NCBI GenBank assembly: GCA_003555285.1
Contig: PWGH01000018.1
Location: 1 to 33,624 of the forward strand
From: Thioalkalivibrio sp.
GTDB taxonomy: Bacteria; Pseudomonadota; Gammaproteobacteria; Ectothiorhodospirales; Ectothiorhodospiraceae
Reading direction: 5' to 3'
DNA length: 33,624 bases
Below are positions 7,357-14,228 of this stretch, in pieces (positions within the stretch are counted from its first letter, which is position 1; each line of letters starts with the position of its first letter). The notes beneath the pieces were generated by a model. That model did no database searches. It saw only the letters and a program-made list of their open reading frames with translations, and had not been told where the DNA came from. The position numbers and the translations under genes were made by a program.

Positions 7357-9239
7357 TCGCTCGCCAGCCGTTGCACCCGTGGCTGAGTCGGCACCGGGGC
7401 GCCGTCGCGAAACTCCAGCCAGGCCGGGTCCCGGGCCCAGGTGCGGGTTAGCGGCTGCAGACCCAAGGTTCCGGTCACCCCGGTGGCGGTGCGTTGTGGG
7501 GCGTGTTCGAAGTGCGGCAGTTCCAAAGCGATCTGCACGGCGTCGATACCGAGGGCGGCAAAGCGCGGCAGTCGGTTGGACGCCGTGTCGCTACCGCCGC
7601 CGGACAGGGACGCCTTGAGTTCGGGGGCGGGATTCAACTCGGGATACAGCCAGGGGGCATCCGGAAAGCGGATGCCGCGCAGGTCCTGGTCCAGCCGCGG
7701 CTGGGGTCGGCCCTCGTAGGCATGGGAGGTCGCGAGCATCGGCAGACCGCCGGCTCGGTGGTAGTGCAAGTGGGGGACCAGCAGGCGCAGGTCGCGCGCC
7801 GAGCCCACGACGAAGATCATGTCGATGTCGGCACGAATCTGTGGGTCGCCCTCGAGGGCCAGGCCCGATTGACGGGTCAGTTGGCGGATCCGGGCGGCGC
7901 TGTCGTCGACCCCCAGCGCGGTACCCACCTGGGCATTGAGTTCAGAGGATTGCGCCTGGTAGCGGTAGGTGGCCGCGATCCGGCCTTCCTGCCAGCGCAG
8001 CGCCTCGCCGAAGGCCGTGACCACGCGTTCGCCGAAGGCACCCTCGGGCACCAGCACGAGGATCCGGTGCCAGTCCGCAGCGCCCGCCTCCCGAGCCACC
8101 GCGCGGGCATCGTCCTCGGGGGACAAGGACAGCGCGAAAAAGGGAGCCGACAGCGGACCGCGGGGCTGGTTGAGCAGCAGTGTGGGCACTTGGGATTCCA
8201 GCGCCGCCACCCGGTCGACGGCCAGGCGGGTCAAGGGGCCGATCACCCGGTCGGCGCCCTGTCGCAGCGCATCGTAATACTGGGCCTCGGCCCGATTGGG
8301 GTCGCCGCCGGTGTCGAACACCCGCAGCGAGCCCGACGGGTTGGCGTTGTCGTAATACTGGGCGGTGATCCCCTCCAGGATCGCGTTGCCCAGATCGCCG
8401 AATTCGCCCGAAAGCGGCAGCAGCACCGCGATCCGTTGCGCGGGCGCAGGCGATTGCAGCGCGTGCTGACGCAAGCCCCGCAGCCGGGTGTGAGCCGGGT
8501 GTCGTGGGTATGCCTCGCCCCAGGTCTGGACGGCCTCGTCAAAGGCCTCCGGTGTGGGGCCGGCGGCGCGCAGGGCGATGAACAGCGCCGCCCAACCCTC
8601 CAGCAGCGGGTCGTCGTGCTGGCGGTACAGGCGGGTCAGCTGGCCCGACCCGACAGTGGCCAACAGATCCCAGATTGCCTTCTGGTTGGCGGTCTGCTGG
8701 TCCGGATCGTCCAGCAGGCTTTGATCCAATTGAATCCGCGCCGAGAGGGCCTCGTTCCAGGCCCCGGAGGTGCCCAGCAGTTCGGCATACAGAGCGACGG
8801 CGGCGCGGTGGCGATCGGCATCGCGCACGGCGTTCATCGGTTGCAGGCGATCTAGCGCGCGTTGGGAATCACCCTGCAAGACGGCGATGCGCGCGCCACG
8901 GTAGCGATCGTCGAGGTGCTCCCGGCCGGCGCCGGGCAGGACCGACCAAAGTTGTTCGGCGCGCCAGAGGAAGCCTTCTCCAGGGGCCTCCAGGCCGAGG
9001 ACGGCGTCGAGGGCACGGCGCACGGCGGCCAATTCCAGCGTGGTTTCCGCCTCGACCAGCAGGTTCTGTGTCTGCTGCTGCTCGGTAAGCACGATGGTGT
9101 CGGGTGCCGGCATCGGCGCTCGTGAGGGAACGGGCGCCGGCGTGGCGCAGGCGACCATTAGCGCGCCGAGGCCAATGAGTGTCAGGCCGCGCAGGATGGC
9201 GGTCCCGCGCGCGGAGGTGGTGGTGTAGGTTAGAGTCAC
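7353..9239 (-). CDS. lpoA: LpoA (YraM/LppC) outer-membrane lipoprotein activator of a class A penicillin-binding protein
   Basis: The 628-aa product (E. coli LpoA 678) reaches peptidoglycan from the outer membrane and stimulates PBP1A. The N-terminus has a hydrophobic signal ending LGALMVAC, a lipobox with the lipidated Cys at about residue 31, followed by a Pro/Ala tether (ATPAPVPSRAP). An all-helical TPR-like N-domain follows. The C-domain has the periplasmic-binding-protein fold (IAVLLPLSGEFGDLG, VIGPLTRLAVD, LLLNQPRG, MIFVVGSARDLRLL). The frame stays open far upstream (to 9869), but that part is antisense to rsmI and not LpoA-like. The likely start is GTG at 9239-9237, about 24 nt after the predicted +1, without a clear ribosome binding site. 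Confidence 0.9.
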   Translation of the reverse strand: MTLTYTTTSARGTAILRGLTLIGLGALMVACATPAPVPSRAPMPAPDTIVLTEQQQTQNLLVEAETTLELAAVRRALDAVLGLEAPGEGFLWRAEQLWSVLPGAGREHLDDRYRGARIAVLQGDSQRALDRLQPMNAVRDADRHRAAVALYAELLGTSGAWNEALSARIQLDQSLLDDPDQQTANQKAIWDLLATVGSGQLTRLYRQHDDPLLEGWAALFIALRAAGPTPEAFDEAVQTWGEAYPRHPAHTRLRGLRQHALQSPAPAQRIAVLLPLSGEFGDLGNAILEGITAQYYDNANPSGSLRVFDTGGDPNRAEAQYYDALRQGADRVIGPLTRLAVDRVAALESQVPTLLLNQPRGPLSAPFFALSLSPEDDARAVAREAGAADWHRILVLVPEGAFGERVVTAFGEALRWQEGRIAATYRYQAQSSELNAQVGTALGVDDSAARIRQLTRQSGLALEGDPQIRADIDMIFVVGSARDLRLLVPHLHYHRAGGLPMLATSHAYEGRPQPRLDQDLRGIRFPDAPWLYPELNPAPELKASLSGGGSDTASNRLPRFAALGIDAVQIALELPHFEHAPQRTATGVTGTLGLQPLTRTWARDPAWLEFRDGAPVPTQPRVQRLASE

Positions 9240-9269
9240 AGGGGTTCGCGTGCCGAAGACAGGAAGACC

Positions 9270-9298
9270 AGTATTGAAAGAGCATCCATTGGTGTCAA
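9270..9298 (-). promoter_or_regulatory. Predicted promoter of the lpoA-yraN-FAD oxidase operon
   Basis: On the minus strand TTGACA (9298-9293, a perfect -35) is followed by exactly 17 bp and AATACT (9275-9270, 4 of 6 to the -10 consensus). Expected +1 is near 9263. The -35 lies at the presumed start of rsmI on the other strand, so the two 5' ends overlap. Confidence 0.7.
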
Positions 9299-10146
9299 CG
9301 CGCGCCGGCAAACTTTGGGTGGTGGCCACCCCGATCGGGAACCTGGAGGACCTGAGCCCCCGGGCGCGCCGGGTGCTGTCCGAGGCCGATCTGATCGCCG
9401 CCGAGGACACCCGCCACAGTGGGCGCCTGCTCGCGCATCTCGGCCTGTCCAAGCCCCTGGTGAGCTTGCACGAACACAACGAGGCGGCGCGGATCCCACG
9501 CCTGATCGAGCGTCTGCAGGCGGGGCAGGACGTGGCCCTGATCTCCGACGCCGGTACACCGCTGCTATCGGATCCCGGGTTCCGGCTGGTGCGGGCGGTG
9601 CGCGCGGCGGATCTTGCGGTGTTCCCAGTGCCTGGGCCCAGTGCCGCGGTGGCGGCGCTCTCGGTGGCGGGACTGCCCACCGACCGGTTCTGCTTCGAGG
9701 GCTTTCTGCCGGCCAGCGGCGCCGCCCGACGGCAACGCCTGACGGTCGTGCTCGAGCATCCGACCACTGTCATCTGTTTCGAGTCCTCGCACCGGATCGG
9801 CGCTACGGCGGTCGATCTGGCATCGCTGGCGCCGGAGCGCGAGGTGATGCTGGCGCGGGAAATGACCAAGCAGTTCGAGGAGCATTATCTGGGGCCGGCC
9901 CAGGCGCTGCCGGCCTGGCTTGCGGCCGATTCGAACCGGGTGCGTGGGGAATTCGTGCTGCTGATCGCACCCTTTCGCGAGGCGGCGGCGCAGACGAATG
10001 CCGATGGGCTTTCCGCGGAGCAGGAGCGGGTGCTCACGACCTTGATGTCGGAACTGCCGCTGAAGCAGGCGGTGCAACTCACCGCGCGCCTGACCGGTGT
10101 GGCGCGGAACCGGGTCTACGCCCACGCCCTTGGCCTGTCCCCCTAA
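9292..10146 (+). CDS. rsmI: 16S rRNA (cytidine(1402)-2'-O)-methyltransferase
   Basis: The product is about 284 aa (E. coli RsmI 286) with the tetrapyrrole-methylase fold that uses S-adenosylmethionine. Markers are LWVVATPIGNLEDLSPRA near the N-terminus, DLIAAEDTRHSGRLL (about 33-47), LISDAGTPLLSDPG (about 83-96), PGPSA and FEGFLPA. RsmI 2'-O-methylates C1402 in the ribosomal P site. GTG 9292 gives family length. GTG 9250, with AGGGG at 9240-9244, is an in-frame alternative adding 14 residues (298 aa). The divergent lpoA promoter covers this start region. rsmI-rnpB-mraZ order is common in gammaproteobacteria. Confidence 0.93.
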   Translation: MSTRAGKLWVVATPIGNLEDLSPRARRVLSEADLIAAEDTRHSGRLLAHLGLSKPLVSLHEHNEAARIPRLIERLQAGQDVALISDAGTPLLSDPGFRLVRAVRAADLAVFPVPGPSAAVAALSVAGLPTDRFCFEGFLPASGAARRQRLTVVLEHPTTVICFESSHRIGATAVDLASLAPEREVMLAREMTKQFEEHYLGPAQALPAWLAADSNRVRGEFVLLIAPFREAAAQTNADGLSAEQERVLTTLMSELPLKQAVQLTARLTGVARNRVYAHALGLSP

Positions 10147-10188
10147 AGTTCGTCCCGTGAACGCCGCCTCAGATTCCGGGATTCGGGC

Positions 10189-10217
10189 TTGCATCCGCAC
10201 GCAGGCCTGCGTAAAAG
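10189..10217 (+). promoter_or_regulatory. Predicted promoter of rnpB, with a palindromic spacer
   Basis: TTGCAT (10189-10194), a 17-bp spacer and TAAAAG (10212-10217) place +1 at 10224. That is exactly the first base of the P1 helix of RNase P RNA, which supports both calls. A perfect 14-bp palindrome (10199-10212) fills most of the spacer. Confidence 0.7.
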
Positions 10218-10223
10218 GGGGCT

Positions 10224-10597
10224 GGGAGTCGGCCGGACCATCGCTGCGCGCAAGCGTGGAGGAAAGTCCGGGCTCCATCGGGCAGGACGCCAGGTAACGC
10301 CTGGGCGGCGCGAGCCGACGGAAAGTGCCACAGAAAATACACCGCCGATGGGATCGGACGCGCCTGGTTCACAGGTCGTCGGGTTCACAGGTAAGGTTGA
10401 AATGGTGCGGTAAGAGCGCACCGCGCGCCTGGCAACAGTGCGTGGCAGGGTAAACCCCGTCCGGAGCAAGGCCAAATAGGGGTGCAATGATGCGGCCCGC
10501 ATCGCACCCGGGTAGGCTGCTAGAGGTGCCTGGTGACAGGCATCCCAGAGGAATGATGGTCCTCGACAAAACCCGGCTTACAGGCCGGCTCCCTTTT
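10224..10597 (+). ncRNA. rnpB: RNase P RNA, bacterial type A
   Basis: This is the catalytic RNA of RNase P (about 374 nt; E. coli M1 377), which removes 5' leaders from tRNA precursors. The conserved core is recognisable: GAGGAAAGTCCGGGCTCC, then GGGCAGG and GCCAGGTAACGCCTGGG, CACCGCCGATGG, the GGTAAGAGCGCACCG block, GGAGCAAGGCCAAATAGGGG, and ACAAAACCCGGCTTA near the 3' end. The ends are set by helix P1: GGGAGTCGGCC (10224-10234) pairs with GGCCGGCTCCC (10583-10593) with one G-U pair, followed by TTTT (10594-10597). A GC-rich hairpin follows (CTCGGCG 10605-10611 with CGCCGAG 10615-10621). It lies between rsmI and mraZ, as in many gammaproteobacteria. Open frames across it are spurious. Confidence 0.96.
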
Positions 10598-10637
10598 CTC
10601 CCACCTCGGCGCCGCGCCGAGCCGGGCCCCGGCAAAA

Positions 10638-10658
10638 AGCTAAAGCATTGTCTTAGCT
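10638..10658. repeat. Small inverted repeat between rnpB and the mraZ promoter
   Basis: AGCTAA (10638-10643) and TTAGCT (10653-10658) form a 6-bp inverted repeat with a 9-nt loop. It lies in an AT-richer stretch (about 10634-10770) that otherwise shows no gene or RNA. No function can be assigned; chance is possible. Confidence 0.3.
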
Positions 10659-10774
10659 AACGCCGCCAAGCTGCCGCTTTTCATGGGCTTCCCTATTCGT
10701 GGGGTGGTCTGCATTGGTGTGCCTAAGTGATTGTGAATGAAGGCTTATCTTTTGCTCTCTGGGTGAGGTTCTCC

Positions 10775-10804
10775 TTGACGGGCGATCAATTCCGTACCTA
10801 TAGT
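10775..10804 (+). promoter_or_regulatory. Predicted main promoter of the dcw cluster (Pmra)
   Basis: TTGACG (10775-10780, 5 of 6) and TATAGT (10799-10804, 5 of 6) are separated by 18 bp. This is among the best sigma70 matches in the window. Expected +1 is near 10811, immediately before the MraZ boxes. It drives mraZ and, with no clear later break until after ftsA, probably the whole cluster. Confidence 0.8.
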
Positions 10805-10813
10805 GTCGGGAAG

Positions 10814-10838
10814 TGGGGAAACGTGGGGACAGGTGGGG
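10814..10838 (+). promoter_or_regulatory. MraZ operator: three TGGGG direct repeats
   Basis: TGGGG occurs at 10814-10818, 10824-10828 and 10834-10838, each separated by 5 nt, so one per helical turn. This is the TGGGN-N5 direct-repeat architecture known for MraZ boxes. The sites begin just downstream of the predicted +1, so bound MraZ would block initiation or promoter escape. This implies autorepression of the cluster. Confidence 0.9.
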
Positions 10839-10856
10839 CACCACCGACGCAAAAAG

Positions 10857-11306
10857 ATGTTTCGTGGGGTCAGCCAACTCAGCCTGGACGCCAAGAGCCG
10901 CATTGCGGTTCCGGCACGCTATCGCGAGGCCCTGGCGCAGCATTGCCAGGGCCAGATGGTGATCACCGTCGATCGTGACGGGTGCCTGCTGCTGTATCCG
11001 GCGCCGGAATGGGAACGCATCGAGCAAAGCTTGATGGCCCGCCCGAACATGAATCCGCAGGTGCGGCGCCTGCAACGCCTATTGATCGGCCATGCCACCG
11101 AATGCGAACTCGACGGTCAGGGGCGCCTGTTGCTCCCGCCGCCGCTGCGTGAATTCGCCGGCCTCGCCAAGCGTGTCGTGCTGGTGGGCCAGGGCAACAA
11201 GTTCGAAATCTGGGATGACGACGCCTGGTCTCGCAACCGCGAGGTGTGGTTTGGGGAGGATGCGGATGGCGCACTCAGTGAAGCGCTCGAATCCATCGCG
11301 CTGTAG
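10857..11306 (+). CDS. mraZ: Transcriptional regulator MraZ
   Basis: The 149-aa product has two AbrB/SpoVT-like half domains. The first is MFRGVSQLSLDAKSRIAVPARYR (about residues 1-23) and the second is ECELDGQGRLLLPPPLREFAG (about 80-100); both carry the D-X-[KG]-X-R core. MraZ is a ring-forming DNA-binding protein that represses the dcw promoter and also affects other genes. The frame is open upstream to 10803, but family similarity begins exactly at MFRG, giving ATG 10857. No good ribosome binding site is adjacent; the third MraZ box (AGGTGGGG) is 18 nt upstream, too far for normal use. It is the first gene of the cluster, 5 bp before rsmH. Confidence 0.96.
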   Translation: MFRGVSQLSLDAKSRIAVPARYREALAQHCQGQMVITVDRDGCLLLYPAPEWERIEQSLMARPNMNPQVRRLQRLLIGHATECELDGQGRLLLPPPLREFAGLAKRVVLVGQGNKFEIWDDDAWSRNREVWFGEDADGALSEALESIAL

Positions 11307-11311
11307 GGATC

Positions 11312-12241
11312 ATGGACAACACTCTTCATACGCCGGTGCTGCTCGAAGCCGCACTCGCAGCCTTGTCGATCCGGCCCGACGGCGTCTACGTGGACGGCAC
11401 CTTTGGCCGCGGGGGCCACAGTCGGGCCGTCTTGGACCGGTTGGGTCCCGAGGGACGATTGCTGGCGATGGATCGCGATCCCAGCGCGCGGGAGGCCACC
11501 CTCCCATTGTTGGCGGATCCGCGTTTCGACTTCCAGCCGGGGTGTTTTTCGCAGATGCCTGACCTGATCCGGCAACACGGACCCGCGACCGGGGTCGACG
11601 GGGTGCTGCTGGATCTGGGCGTCTCGTCGCCGCAACTGGATGAAGCCGCGCGCGGCTTCAGCTTCCAGCAGGACGGCCCGCTGGACATGCGCATGGATCC
11701 GAGTGCCGGTCCGTCGGTCGCCGAGTGGCTGAACCGCGCCGATGAACAGGCCATCGCCGATGTGATCTACACGCTGGGCGAGGAGCGCTTTTCCCGGCGT
11801 ATCGCCCGGGCGATCGTCACGGCGCGGCGCGCGGCACCCCTGTCCCGGACGCTGGAGTTGGCCGAGCTGGTGCGCCGTGCGGTGCCGCGCTCCGAGCCGG
11901 GCAAGCACCCGGCCACACGCACCTTCCAGGCCTTGCGTATTCACATCAATGACGAACTGGGTGAACTTCGCAGTTGGCTGGAGCACATCCCCGAGGTGTT
12001 GAAGCCCGGGGCGCGCCTGGTGGTGATCAGCTTCCATTCGCTCGAGGACCGCTTGGTCAAGCGGGCCTTTCAGGGTCGTACCGATGCCCCACGGTTGCCC
12101 CGCGGCTTGCCGGTGGTCCCGGACGCCGTGCGCCCCCGCCTGCGGATGATCGGCAAGCCGATCCATGCGTCGGGCGAGGAGGCCCGGCAGAACCCGCGCG
12201 CGCGTTCGGCGGTGCTGCGGGTCGCGGAGCGCACCGCATGA
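11312..12241 (+). CDS. rsmH: 16S rRNA (cytosine(1402)-N4)-methyltransferase
   Basis: The 309-aa product (E. coli RsmH 313) N4-methylates C1402, the same nucleotide that RsmI methylates on the ribose; both genes are in this window. Markers are HTPVLLEAAL (6-15), the SAM motif VDGTFGRGGHS (27-37), LLDLGVSSPQLDEAARGFSF, PLDMRMD, and ISFHSLEDRLVKRAF near the C-terminus, which ends with the typical NPRARSAVLRVAER. ATG 11312 follows the mraZ stop by 5 bp with AGGGA just ahead. Its TGA overlaps ftsL in ATGA. Confidence 0.97.
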   Translation: MDNTLHTPVLLEAALAALSIRPDGVYVDGTFGRGGHSRAVLDRLGPEGRLLAMDRDPSAREATLPLLADPRFDFQPGCFSQMPDLIRQHGPATGVDGVLLDLGVSSPQLDEAARGFSFQQDGPLDMRMDPSAGPSVAEWLNRADEQAIADVIYTLGEERFSRRIARAIVTARRAAPLSRTLELAELVRRAVPRSEPGKHPATRTFQALRIHINDELGELRSWLEHIPEVLKPGARLVVISFHSLEDRLVKRAFQGRTDAPRLPRGLPVVPDAVRPRLRMIGKPIHASGEEARQNPRARSAVLRVAERTA

Positions 12242-12522
12242 GCCGCTTTCTGATTCTACCGTCGCTGCTGGCCGGCCTGGTCTTCGTGTCGGCCGTGGGT
12301 GTGGTCGTGGCCCGCCATGAGGCGCGCCAAGCCTTCATTCTGCATCAGGCCGCCCTACAGGAACGCGATGCCCTGAATTTGGAATGGACTCAGCTGCAAC
12401 TGGAGCAGGCGACCTGGGCGACCCAGGCCCGGATCGAGGCCGCCGCACGGGATCGACTGGGCATGATTCGCCCCGGCTCGAAGCAAATCGTCTACGTGGG
12501 GGATGCCGCGTGGGCGCGCTGA
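12238..12522 (+). CDS. ftsL: Cell division protein FtsL
   Basis: The small bitopic divisome protein has 94 aa. One transmembrane helix (about residues 4-25, LILPSLLAGLVFVSAVGVVV) is followed by a periplasmic coiled coil rich in Ala, Leu and Glu (about 27-65). It ends with the family motif AARDRLGMIRPGSKQIVYV. FtsL pairs with FtsB and FtsQ and relays activation to FtsW-FtsI. The start is ATG 12238, inside the rsmH stop; a longer in-frame extension upstream is rsmH sequence in another frame. Its 3' end overlaps ftsI by 13 bp. Position between rsmH and ftsI is decisive, since FtsL sequence is poorly conserved. Confidence 0.93.
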   Translation: MSRFLILPSLLAGLVFVSAVGVVVARHEARQAFILHQAALQERDALNLEWTQLQLEQATWATQARIEAAARDRLGMIRPGSKQIVYVGDAAWAR

Positions 12523-14228
12523 AGCGACAGGTCAGCCACGGCCGCCTGAAGGTGCTGGCCGCGGGTCTGCTGGTCGTGGTGGTACTGCTGCTGCTGCGGG
12601 CGCTGGATCTGCAAGTGCTGAACCGGGACTTCCTGCAGGGCCAGGGCGAGGCGCGACAGCTGCGCACCGTGGTGGAACCGGCCTATCGGGGCCTGATCAC
12701 CGACCGCAATGGCGAGGCCCTGGCCATCTCCGGTCCGGTCGAGACCGCGTGGGCCCACCCCGGTGAATTGCTGGCCGCTGCGAACCGGCTGGGTGAGCTG
12801 GCGCGGGCGCTGGAGCTGGATCCGGCGGTGCTGCGCAGCCGGCTTGAGGCGCGCGCGGACCGGGAGTTCGTCTATCTCCGCCGTCACCTGCCGCCCGAAC
12901 AGGCGCGTCAGGTGGCCGCCCTCGAGGTGCCCGGCGTGGCCCTGACGCGCGAGTTTCGCCGTTATTATCCGCATGGCGAGGCGATCGCCCACGTGGTCGG
13001 GTTCACCAATATCGATGAACAGGGCCAGGAGGGTATGGAACTGGCCTTCGACGGCTGGCTGTCGGGCCGACCCGGAGCGAAGCGGGTGTTGCGCGACCGC
13101 CATGGTCAGCGCATTCGTGATGTCGCCAGTCTTCGGCCCGCCCATGATGGCCGGGATCTGCGACTGACCATCGATCAGCGGCTGCAATACCTGGCCTACC
13201 GGGAGCTGAAGGCCGCGGTGCAGGAGCACCAGGCCCTGGGTGGTTCGGCGGTGCTGGTCGATGCCGACTCCGGCGACATCCTGGCCCTGGTGAATCAACC
13301 GAGCTTCAATCCGAACAGCCGGATTCGGATCGATCCTGCCCATCGACGCAACCGGGCGGCCACCGACAGCCTGGAACCGGGGTCGGTGATCAAGCCCTTT
13401 ACCGTGGCTGCGGCGCTGGAAACCGGGGTGGTGCAAGCCGACGTCGAGCTGGACACCACGCCGGGTACGATGCGCGTGGGCCGCCATACGGTCCGGGACT
13501 TTCGCAATTACGGCCGCATCGATCTGACCACCCTGATCTCGCGGTCGTCGAACGTGGGTTCGACCCAGCTCGCGCTGCAGACCGAACCGGCCGATTCGTG
13601 GCGAATGCTGGATCGGGCCGGCTTCGGCCGCCCCCTGGGCGTCGGTCTTCCGGGCGAGGTCAGCGGTCTGCTGCGCGACTTCAGTTCGTGGCGCCAGATC
13701 GAGCAGGCGACCCTCGGTTACGGCTATGGGCTGTCGGTGACCCCGCTGCACCTGGCCGCGGCCTACACCGCCTTCGCTCATGACGGGCAGCGCATTCCCC
13801 TGCGTCTGGTGGAGACGGCGGGTGATACCCGCGAGTCGGAGACGGTGATGCAGCCCGCCACCGCGCGCCAGTTGCTTTTGATGATGGAGCATGTGACCGG
13901 CTCGGAGGGCACAGCCCGGCAGGCGGCGATCCCGGGGTATCGGGTCGCGGGCAAGACCGGGACCAGTCGCAAGGCGATCCAGGGCGGTTACGCCACGGAT
14001 CGGTACTACTCGGTGTTCGTCGGCCTGGCTCCGGTGTCGCAGCCGCGCTTCGTGATGGTGGTGGTCATCGACGAGCCGAGTACCGGCGTCTATTACGGTG
14101 GCGCGGTGGCAGCGCCGGTCTTTGCCCGGGTCGTCGAGAGCGCATTGCGGCTGTTCAACGTCCCGCCCGACGATCTGCGTGAACCGGATCTGCACATGGC
14201 CCTCGAACGCCGGAGGCCCAGCTCGTGA
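12510..14228 (+). CDS. ftsI: Penicillin-binding protein 3, septal peptidoglycan transpeptidase
   Basis: The 572-aa product (E. coli 588) cross-links septal peptidoglycan in complex with FtsW. One N-terminal transmembrane helix (about 14-32) precedes a pedestal domain with YRGLITDRNGEALAISGPV and the PHGEAIAHVVGFTNIDEQGQEGME block. The transpeptidase domain has all three active-site motifs: SVIK with nucleophile S292, SSN (346-348) and KTG (482-484). The start is most likely GTG 12510, in frame and preceded by GGGGG at 12497-12501; no ATG fits. It overlaps ftsL by 13 bp and murE by 4 bp. Class B PBPs of the elongasome (PBP2) are excluded by cluster position. Confidence 0.97.
   Translation: MGALKRQVSHGRLKVLAAGLLVVVVLLLLRALDLQVLNRDFLQGQGEARQLRTVVEPAYRGLITDRNGEALAISGPVETAWAHPGELLAAANRLGELARALELDPAVLRSRLEARADREFVYLRRHLPPEQARQVAALEVPGVALTREFRRYYPHGEAIAHVVGFTNIDEQGQEGMELAFDGWLSGRPGAKRVLRDRHGQRIRDVASLRPAHDGRDLRLTIDQRLQYLAYRELKAAVQEHQALGGSAVLVDADSGDILALVNQPSFNPNSRIRIDPAHRRNRAATDSLEPGSVIKPFTVAAALETGVVQADVELDTTPGTMRVGRHTVRDFRNYGRIDLTTLISRSSNVGSTQLALQTEPADSWRMLDRAGFGRPLGVGLPGEVSGLLRDFSSWRQIEQATLGYGYGLSVTPLHLAAAYTAFAHDGQRIPLRLVETAGDTRESETVMQPATARQLLLMMEHVTGSEGTARQAAIPGYRVAGKTGTSRKAIQGGYATDRYYSVFVGLAPVSQPRFVMVVVIDEPSTGVYYGGAVAAPVFARVVESALRLFNVPPDDLREPDLHMALERRRPSS

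Noticed and set aside
9240..9869. Extension of the lpoA frame far upstream, opposite rsmI (838-aa version).
   Set aside because: The lipoprotein signal begins after GTG 9239, and a near-consensus promoter at 9270-9298 would exclude the longer start. The upstream part matches no LpoA sequence.
10169..10635. Several short open frames on both strands over 10169-10635.
   Set aside because: The region is RNase P RNA, identified by its conserved core and a closing P1 helix.
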